20,430 nt of DNA, from NCBI GenBank assembly GCA_021802745.1, contig JAJZRK010000029.1, positions 1-20,430 of the forward strand, written 5' to 3'. Position numbers and translations under genes: made by a program. The stretch comes from a bacterium (GTDB taxonomy: Bacteria; Gemmatimonadota; Gemmatimonadetes; Gemmatimonadales; Gemmatimonadaceae). Each line of letters begins with the position of its first letter. Positions within the stretch are counted from its first letter, which is position 1. Positions 15,154-20,430 of this stretch are shown here, piece after piece. The notes under the pieces were generated by a model. It saw only the letters and a program-made list of their open reading frames with translations. It had not been told where the DNA came from and made no database searches.

Positions 15154-15159
15154 GTATCC

Positions 15160-16422
15160 ATGACTACTCGCGAGTTGCTCGACCTCGGCGTTGACCGCGG
15201 CATCATCACCGCCGAACAGCGCGCGCAGCTGCAGACCTTGCTGGGCGCCGTGGAGTCCGCCTCGCCGCCGCGCGAAGCCGAGCGGTCGTTCAACGGCATC
15301 GCCATCGCGTACGCCATCGGCGCCATCGTCGTGCTCTTCGCCTTCGGCTGGTTCATGGTGGACCGCTGGAAGGTGCTGGGAGACGGCGGGGTGTTTGCGC
15401 TGTCGGTGGCCTACGCCGGCACCTTCCTGATCGTCGCGCAGGTGATGAAGCGGGAGGGATTCCCGTTTGCGCGCGGCGTCGCGATGCTGCTGGCGGTCGG
15501 CATGGCGCCGCTCGCCATGTACGCGCTGGTGCGATGGGTCGGCCTCTGGACGCCGGAACTCGATGCCCTGTGCTCCAGGCAGCCGCACCCGTTCGCCGCC
15601 TGCCAGGGACAGCCGCTCGCCATCGAACTCGCCGCCGTCGGGGCGGCGCTGCTGGCCATGCGCCAGATGCCGTTCTCGTTCTTCATGATCCCGATTGCCG
15701 TGGTGAGCGTCACGCTCCCGGAACGGCTCCTGCGGGAGTTGTCGGCCGGCCCCGAGTTCTATGGCGTCGCCACGGGTTGGCGCTGGGTGATCATCGCAAG
15801 CGTGCTCGCCGCCGCGGCGTACACGGTGGACCGCCGCCAGCGCGACGAGGACTATGGTTTCTGGCTCTGGCTGTCGGTCGCCGTGACGGCGTGGTTCGGC
15901 TGCATGACGCTTTTTCAGACCGACCTTTCGCTGCGGTGGTACCTCGCGCCGGTGTCGCTGCTCGTGATCACGGCCTCGGTGATCCTGCGCCGTCGCGCCT
16001 TGCTCATCGTCGGACTGTTCGGGGTGTTTGGCTTTCTCGGCTGGCTGGCGTTCGATGTCTTCAAGGTGACGACGGCCTTCCCGATCGTGCTGGCGATGAT
16101 CGGTGTTGCGATCATCATCCTCACGGTCTGGCTCCAGAAGCGCTTCCCCGACGTGATACGACGCATGGGGGGCGACCCGACGCAGGCCGCGCAGTTCCCG
16201 GGGGGTGTCCTGGCGCTCCTTGCCCCGGCGCTGCTCGGGCTGATCCTGATGCAGGACGCCGCGCGCCTCGATCGCGACCGGGTCGCCGATCGGCGAAGCC
16301 GCGCGCACGCGACGGCGTCGCGCGACCGCGCGCGGCGCGATTCCCTCGATGCGGCGCGGGGGCTCAAGCGGCGAGCCGCGCCGCCGCCCACGAGAGATAC
16401 GATCAAGTCGGTCACCTTCTGA
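15160..16422 (+). CDS. Multi-pass membrane protein, DUF2157-like
   Basis: This encodes 420 residues from the ATG at 15160; the in-frame ATG at 15079 lies in repeat DNA and is not preferred. The cytoplasmic N-terminus (MTTRELLDLGVDRGIITAEQ, then RAQLQTLL) resembles the short helical start of DUF2157 proteins. About 11 hydrophobic helices follow, from GIAIAYAIGAIVVLFAFGWF (about residue 46) to LALLAPALLGLILM (about 348-361). The last 55 residues are strongly charged (RLDRDRVADRRSRAHATASR) and should be cytoplasmic. No transport or catalytic motif was identified, and the function is unknown. A hairpin terminator follows at 16435, so it is probably transcribed alone from the repeat-filled gap it shares with the decarboxylase gene. 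No purine-rich ribosome site precedes it. Confidence 0.75.
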   Translation: MTTRELLDLGVDRGIITAEQRAQLQTLLGAVESASPPREAERSFNGIAIAYAIGAIVVLFAFGWFMVDRWKVLGDGGVFALSVAYAGTFLIVAQVMKREGFPFARGVAMLLAVGMAPLAMYALVRWVGLWTPELDALCSRQPHPFAACQGQPLAIELAAVGAALLAMRQMPFSFFMIPIAVVSVTLPERLLRELSAGPEFYGVATGWRWVIIASVLAAAAYTVDRRQRDEDYGFWLWLSVAVTAWFGCMTLFQTDLSLRWYLAPVSLLVITASVILRRRALLIVGLFGVFGFLGWLAFDVFKVTTAFPIVLAMIGVAIIILTVWLQKRFPDVIRRMGGDPTQAAQFPGGVLALLAPALLGLILMQDAARLDRDRVADRRSRAHATASRDRARRDSLDAARGLKRRAAPPPTRDTIKSVTF

Positions 16423-16434
16423 GGGAGCTGGCGG

Positions 16435-16465
16435 GGCGGGCGGTTTCGAGGCGAAACCGCCCGCC
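16435..16465 (+). terminator. Hairpin terminator after the membrane-protein gene
   Basis: GGCGGGCGGTTTCG (16435-16448) pairs with CGAAACCGCCCGCC (16452-16465) around a three-base loop, a perfect 14-bp stem. It is followed by GTTT, a short T-run, and begins 12 bases after the stop at 16422. Confidence 0.8.
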
Positions 16466-16477
16466 GTTTACGCGCGT

Positions 16478-16487
16478 ACCAATTGGT
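16478..16487. promoter_or_regulatory. Short perfect palindrome upstream of the barrel-protein gene
   Basis: ACCAATTGGT is a perfect 10-base palindrome, 35 bases before the start at 16523. It is AT-rich compared with its surroundings and lies where a promoter or operator is expected. No -35/-10 pair was identified, so a regulatory role is a guess. Confidence 0.25.
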
Positions 16488-16522
16488 GACCTCCACACCG
16501 GCCAGAATCCGGGAGCTTCCGC

Positions 16523-18934
16523 ATGCTGCTGCACGCCCTGCCGTTTGTGCTCGTCGCCGCCCTCCAGGTTCAGGTGAAAGCGGGGGTGCAGAAGCACCCC
16601 GCCGACTCCAGCAAGGCGAAGGCGGCGGCCGACACGACGAAGAAGTACGAGCGCGACGTGTCGTTTGGCATCCAGATTGGGGGCAGCGGCTCGGACGACG
16701 ACGACGACCGCGCGGCGCCGCGGCGGATTCCGGTGACCGACGAGATGCGCCGCACGGCCTTCAAGGACGCCACCGCGCGCGACCTGCTGCTCCGCGCCCG
16801 CGCCGCCCGCCTCAAGCAGGACTCCCTGCTCGTCAGCTATGAGGCGCGCACCTACCAGCGCTTCTCGGTGGGCATGGGGCTTCGCGCCTTTGGACGCGAA
16901 CGCGTGCTCATGCGCCACGAAGACATCAGCAACGTGCGCTGGCTTCGCGGGCGCGGCGCCTGGGTGGACGTGAAGGGGTCGCGCACCGCGCTGCCGGTGG
17001 CCCCGGGCGACCAGGACAGCGAGAACGTGGACATGGGGAGCGATCCGCCGATTCCGTACTATCCGGGGCGCGAACAGCTCTGGATTGGCAGCGGGATGGC
17101 GAAGACCGAGGTGGATGAACGCGAGCTGGTGCACCCGATCGCCGAAGGGTCGGAGGCGTACTACACCTACCAGACCGGCGACTCGGTGATCATGACGCTG
17201 CCCGACGGCAGCAAGCTCACCCTGCGCGAACTCCGCGTCGAAGCCCGCGCGCCCAAATGGAACCTGACCGTCGGCTCCTTCTGGTTCGACCAGGCGTCGG
17301 CGCACCTCGTGCGCGCCGTCTATCGGTTGAGCGTGCCCATTGACGTCTGGTCCATGGACGAGACCAAGCACGACATGAAGGACGTGCCCTTCTGGGTGAA
17401 GCCGATGATCTCGCCGCTCAAGGTGGGTGTGGACGCCATCAGCATCGAGTACGCGCTGTACAACGGCCGGTTCTGGATGCCGAAGCTGCAGGTGCTCGAG
17501 GCCGGGGCGCAGGTGAGCATGATGCGCGTGCCGGTGCAGGTAGAGCAGAGTTTCCGATACTCCTCGGTCAACGGGCTCGATTCGCTGCCCGCCTTCCCGC
17601 GGCCGGTGGTGCGCTACGCCGCCGTGCGCGACTCTCTCCGCAAGGCCGGCGTGGACTCCGTGACCCGCGACTCGCTGTTGCGTGATTTCCACAAGCAGCG
17701 CGATTCGGCCGCGCAGACCCTGCGCAAGCAGGAATGCGCGACGGGCAGCACCTACACGCGCATGCGCACGCAGTACAATGGCGCGCTCCAGATGGCGGTG
17801 CAGATGCCGTGTGACAGCACGAAACTGGCGAACTCGCCAGAGTTCGTCGGCTCGCTGCTGGGGGCGGGCGAGTCGGCGTTCGGCACGAGCGAAATCGAGG
17901 ACCTGAAGAAGGCGCTGAATTTCGACCTGCAGGCGGCCTGGATGCCGCAGAAGCCGGTTATTGCGTGGGGGCTTTCGCAGACGCGCTACAATCGCGTGGA
18001 AGGCTTCAGCACCGGGGCGCAGGCGAGCATGACGCTGGGGCGCGGGTACACCGCGCTGGCTGGTGCGCGCGGTTCGTGGGCCGACCGCCAGCTGAACGGC
18101 GATCTCGGGCTGGAGCGCTCGAACGGGCGTTCCACCTTGCGCGGCACGGTCTTCCGCCGCCTGGCGGTTGCCAGCGACTTCGGGTCGCCGCTCTCGTTCG
18201 GCGCCGGGCTCGCGTCGCTGCTGTACGCCGGGGACGAAGGGTTCTACTACCGGGCCTGGGGCGCCGAACTCACGGGAACCACGCCGCGCATGGGCCGCAC
18301 GGATTGGCGCCTGTTCGCCGAACAGCAGTGGGACGCGCCGATGCGGACGCGCTTTACGCTCTTCCGCGGCGCGCAGGATGATCGGGTGCTGCCCAACGTG
18401 ACCGCGGAGAAGGCCGTCGAATACGGCGGCTCCGTGCGGGTGCAAAAGGGATGGGGGCTCGATCCGCGCCGCCTGCGCGTCAACGCCGATCTGCGCGCCG
18501 AGGCGGCGGCGGGCGACTTCGAGTACACGCGCGGGCTGCTCGACCTCACGGCCTCTCATGGGCTGCCGTTCGGAGCGGAGATGGCCATCACCGCGTCGGC
18601 GGGCGGCATTGGCGGCACGGCGCCGGCGCAGCGCGACTTCCAGCTTGGCGGCCTGCAGACCGTGCGCGGCATCCGTCCGGGGACGATGAGCGGGAGCGCA
18701 TTCTGGATGGGGCGCGGCGAAGTGGCCTTGTCGCGCAAGGTCGTGAAGCCGGTAGTGTTCGGCGACGTCGGCTGGGCAGGCGACCGCCGGAACTTCTCGT
18801 CGCCGGGCCGCCCCATGAGCGGTGTCGGCGTGGGCGCGTCCATCCTCGACGGGATGATCCGCTTCGATGTGGCGCGCGGCCTGTGGCCACAGAAGGCCGT
18901 GCGGGTGGACCTTTCCATCGAGGCGCGGTTCTAG
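16523..18934 (+). CDS. Large outer-membrane protein with a C-terminal Omp85-like beta-barrel
   Basis: This encodes 803 residues, with GGGAG at 16511-16515 seven bases before the ATG. The hydrophobic start (MLLHALPFVLVAALQVQV) acts as a signal peptide. A disordered part with a five-Asp run (about 57-61) follows. The N-terminal half (about 75-350) is a soluble domain with LLLRARAARLKQDSLLVSYE and many strands. It resembles the DUF5686-type outer-membrane proteins of Bacteroidota, though without an obvious CarboxypepD-like domain. The C-terminal half has alternating strands of a beta-barrel, including DFQLGGLQTVRGIRPG. V714-R-G-I717 matches the VRGF/Y loop-6 motif of Omp85/D15 surface antigens. 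The protein ends LSIEARF, with the terminal aromatic expected by the BAM machinery. No POTRA domains were recognised, so a BamA role is unlikely. The cargo is unknown. Confidence 0.8.
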   Translation: MLLHALPFVLVAALQVQVKAGVQKHPADSSKAKAAADTTKKYERDVSFGIQIGGSGSDDDDDRAAPRRIPVTDEMRRTAFKDATARDLLLRARAARLKQDSLLVSYEARTYQRFSVGMGLRAFGRERVLMRHEDISNVRWLRGRGAWVDVKGSRTALPVAPGDQDSENVDMGSDPPIPYYPGREQLWIGSGMAKTEVDERELVHPIAEGSEAYYTYQTGDSVIMTLPDGSKLTLRELRVEARAPKWNLTVGSFWFDQASAHLVRAVYRLSVPIDVWSMDETKHDMKDVPFWVKPMISPLKVGVDAISIEYALYNGRFWMPKLQVLEAGAQVSMMRVPVQVEQSFRYSSVNGLDSLPAFPRPVVRYAAVRDSLRKAGVDSVTRDSLLRDFHKQRDSAAQTLRKQECATGSTYTRMRTQYNGALQMAVQMPCDSTKLANSPEFVGSLLGAGESAFGTSEIEDLKKALNFDLQAAWMPQKPVIAWGLSQTRYNRVEGFSTGAQASMTLGRGYTALAGARGSWADRQLNGDLGLERSNGRSTLRGTVFRRLAVASDFGSPLSFGAGLASLLYAGDEGFYYRAWGAELTGTTPRMGRTDWRLFAEQQWDAPMRTRFTLFRGAQDDRVLPNVTAEKAVEYGGSVRVQKGWGLDPRRLRVNADLRAEAAAGDFEYTRGLLDLTASHGLPFGAEMAITASAGGIGGTAPAQRDFQLGGLQTVRGIRPGTMSGSAFWMGRGEVALSRKVVKPVVFGDVGWAGDRRNFSSPGRPMSGVGVGASILDGMIRFDVARGLWPQKAVRVDLSIEARF

Positions 18935-18960
18935 CCCGGCCGGGTTGCCAAGTTCGCGAC

Positions 18961-18983
18961 AGAGTGCCAAATCTTGACACTCT
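18961..18983. promoter_or_regulatory. Near-perfect inverted repeat overlapping the start of the diguanylate cyclase gene
   Basis: AGAGTGCCAA (18961-18970) and TTGACACTCT (18974-18983) are complementary at 9 of 10 positions around the loop ATC. The proposed TTG start codon is the first codon of the right arm. In the mRNA this would form a hairpin holding the start codon in its stem; in DNA it could be an operator. TTGACA within it also matches a -35 box, but no -10 is seen at the right distance. Confidence 0.5.
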
Positions 18984-20320
18984 CCACCGCCACCCCAACC
19001 GACGTGACCGACCCCACCCACGCTACTGGCGACGCGGCTGCCCGCGCCGAGGTCCTGCTTTGGCAGGGGACGTATCGGATGGGCATCGCCGCCGTGGTGG
19101 CCGGAGGCGCGCTGCTGCTGCGTGCGCTGGGTGTCGTCTCCGCCGAATCGTATGGCGCCTACCAGCTCGGCACCCAGGCGGCCGCCCTGTTGTTTGCGCT
19201 CGCCACGGCGGCCTACATCGCGCTCACGGGCGCCATCCAGTGGCGAGCACGGACGCAACGGCAGGCCTCGCGCGCGCTGGTGCGCACGCAGATTGGCGCC
19301 GATGCGTTCGTGGTGCACCTGTGCGCGCTGCTGCTGACGCCGCCGGAGCAGTACGACCGCACCCTGATCATCTCCATGTTCCTGGTGCAGTTCACCCAGC
19401 TCTACTTCGGCTGGCGCACCACGCTGTTCATGATCGGGAGCGTCGCTGTCTGCTATGGCACCATGATTGCCGCGGCCAATTCGGTGCTGATGCTCACGTC
19501 GCCGGTCGAGGAACTGTGGACCTTCGCGCTGTTCGCGTCCGGCTCGACGGCCTACGCCTGGATGCTTGGCCATCAGGGCGTGCGCATGACGCGCCTGATG
19601 CACCTGTTCGACAAGGCGCGCGAGGGCGACTTCGACCAGCCTTATGAAGAGGTGCGCGACCGGTTCCCGGACTACATCACGCAGCTCGGGCGGGCGTACA
19701 ACGACCTGCGTGGACATCTCGAGACGATCATCCTCACCGATCCGCTGAGCGGCTGCTTCAACCGCCGCGGCTTCAAGCAGCTCGGCGACCGCGAAGTGTC
19801 GCGCGGCATCCGCGCCAAGTGGCGCATGGCGATCCTCGCGCTCGACGTGGATCACTTCAAGCGGATCAACGACGAGTTCGGCCACCTGACCGGCGACGAG
19901 GCGATCAAGGAGATCGGCGCGCTCATCCGCGAAACGGCGCGGGCGGGCGACATCGTGGCGCGGCTCGGCGGCGAGGAGTTCAGCATCCTGGCCCCCGACA
20001 CGGATGAGGGCGGGGCGATGCACCTCGCCGGGCGCATCATGCAGGCCTTCCATCTCCGTGCGTTCACGAGCGTGCGCGGGCAGCTGCCGATCACGATCAG
20101 CATCGGGGTGGCGTCAGACGAGGCGTCGGCCGACGATGTGGTGCGGATCCTGACGGCGCGGGCAGACGAGGCGCTGTACGTGGCCAAGCGCAATGGCCGC
20201 GACCAGGCCGTGCTGTGGCAGACGGGCATGCGCCTGTTCGACCAGACCCCCGGCCGCATTTCGGGCGACATGTCCGCCGCGGCACGGCGGTTGTCGCGGG
20301 AAATCGAAAGAATGCCCTAG
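18974..20320 (+). CDS. Membrane-bound diguanylate cyclase (GGDEF domain)
   Basis: This encodes up to 448 residues from a TTG at 18974. There is no ribosome site, and a later start at the Met of MGIAAVV (about residue 36) cannot be excluded. About six transmembrane helices occupy residues 36-195 (AAVVAGGALLLRAL through LWTFALFASGSTAYAW). A linker helix with HLFDKAREGDFDQPYEEV follows. The GGDEF domain starts at LTDPLSGCFNRRGF and includes LDVDHFKRINDEFGH. The signature is R330-L-GGEEF336, so it should make cyclic di-GMP from two GTP. RAGD (R323-D326), just before it, matches the RxxD inhibitory site for product feedback. No EAL domain is present. The input domain is an uncharacterised membrane module, so the signal is unknown. 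It is 39 bases after the barrel gene, with a hairpin at its start, and is followed by an 11-bp repeat element. Confidence 0.93.
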   Translation: MTLSTATPTDVTDPTHATGDAAARAEVLLWQGTYRMGIAAVVAGGALLLRALGVVSAESYGAYQLGTQAAALLFALATAAYIALTGAIQWRARTQRQASRALVRTQIGADAFVVHLCALLLTPPEQYDRTLIISMFLVQFTQLYFGWRTTLFMIGSVAVCYGTMIAAANSVLMLTSPVEELWTFALFASGSTAYAWMLGHQGVRMTRLMHLFDKAREGDFDQPYEEVRDRFPDYITQLGRAYNDLRGHLETIILTDPLSGCFNRRGFKQLGDREVSRGIRAKWRMAILALDVDHFKRINDEFGHLTGDEAIKEIGALIRETARAGDIVARLGGEEFSILAPDTDEGGAMHLAGRIMQAFHLRAFTSVRGQLPITISIGVASDEASADDVVRILTARADEALYVAKRNGRDQAVLWQTGMRLFDQTPGRISGDMSAAARRLSREIERMP

Positions 20321-20325
20321 GGGCA

Positions 20326-20430
20326 GAGAGAGAACAGAGAAACAACAGAAAGACAACAGAGAAACAACAGAAAGACAACAGAATGCGCGTCACGGCATCC
20401 GGCCCTGGCGCGCATTCTGTTGTCTTTCTG
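20326..20430. repeat. Second 11-bp repeat element with a perfect 22-bp inverted repeat, cut by the window end
   Basis: Directly after the diguanylate cyclase stop are 11-base units AAACAACAGAA (20340-20350), AGACAACAGAG (20351-20361), AAACAACAGAA (20362-20372) and AGACAACAGAA (20373-20383), preceded by a partial unit. The end of this arm, 20368-20389, is repeated as its exact reverse complement at 20409-20430 (22 of 22 bases), with 19 bases between. The second arm is still matching at the last base of the window, so the true inverted repeat is probably longer. Confidence 0.92.

Noticed and set aside
14887..16308. A 473-residue minus-strand frame opposite the DUF2157-like gene
   Set aside because: It is highly charged and repetitive with no recognisable fold, and lies opposite a convincing multi-pass membrane protein.
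18944..18972. Sigma-54-like promoter on the minus strand (TGGCAC with a TCGC)
   Set aside because: The -12 element mismatches, and it would transcribe antisense into the barrel gene with no target.
16412..20053. A 1213-residue open frame on the minus strand across the barrel and diguanylate cyclase genes
   Set aside because: Same cause: antisense to two clear genes, with a composition of Arg, His, Ala and Val and no motif or signal.

Overview
The window is high-GC bacterial DNA. Most genes use GC-rich codons, and outer-membrane genes (TolC, an Omp85-like barrel), several lipoproteins and an RND pump indicate a diderm (Gram-negative type) cell. The gene set, the mixed promoter and ribosome-site quality and the short intergenic repeat families fit a soil or wastewater lineage such as Gemmatimonadota. 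That assignment is inference from gene style, not from a marker gene; there is no rRNA or tRNA here.

Region 1 (1-3845) is an accessory segment, visibly less GC-rich than the rest. It begins with the tail of a probable transposase, followed by an Apea-like HEPN protein that looks N-terminally short. Two small minus-strand genes follow, one encoding a two-helix membrane protein. Then comes an unusual exported lipoprotein with a HEPN-like helical core and a CxxCH motif. Two stretches of about 400 bases in this region hold no convincing gene.

Region 2 (3846-6656) holds a membrane-anchored MutS-like ATPase and an alpha/beta-hydrolase lipoprotein, apparently separate units.

Region 3 (6833-13546) is a complete tripartite efflux operon. 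It runs from two tandem palindromic operators through a TetR repressor, a TolC-type outer-membrane channel, a periplasmic adaptor lipoprotein and an HAE1-type RND permease with its proton-relay residues, to a strong hairpin terminator. Two copies of a C/G-rich repeat, in opposite orientation, lie before the adaptor gene and just after the permease gene.

Region 4 (13565-20430) holds a group II PLP-dependent aromatic amino acid decarboxylase (minus strand), divergent from a multi-pass DUF2157-like membrane protein. A large outer-membrane barrel protein and a membrane-bound diguanylate cyclase follow. The 167-base gap between the divergent genes is filled by an inverted pair of 11-bp tandem repeats (core ACAACAGAG). 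A second element of the same family follows the diguanylate cyclase and runs off the window end with a perfect 22-bp inverted repeat. This repeat family, which lies against the start codons of both divergent genes, and the CxxCH/HEPN-like lipoprotein are the least explained items here.
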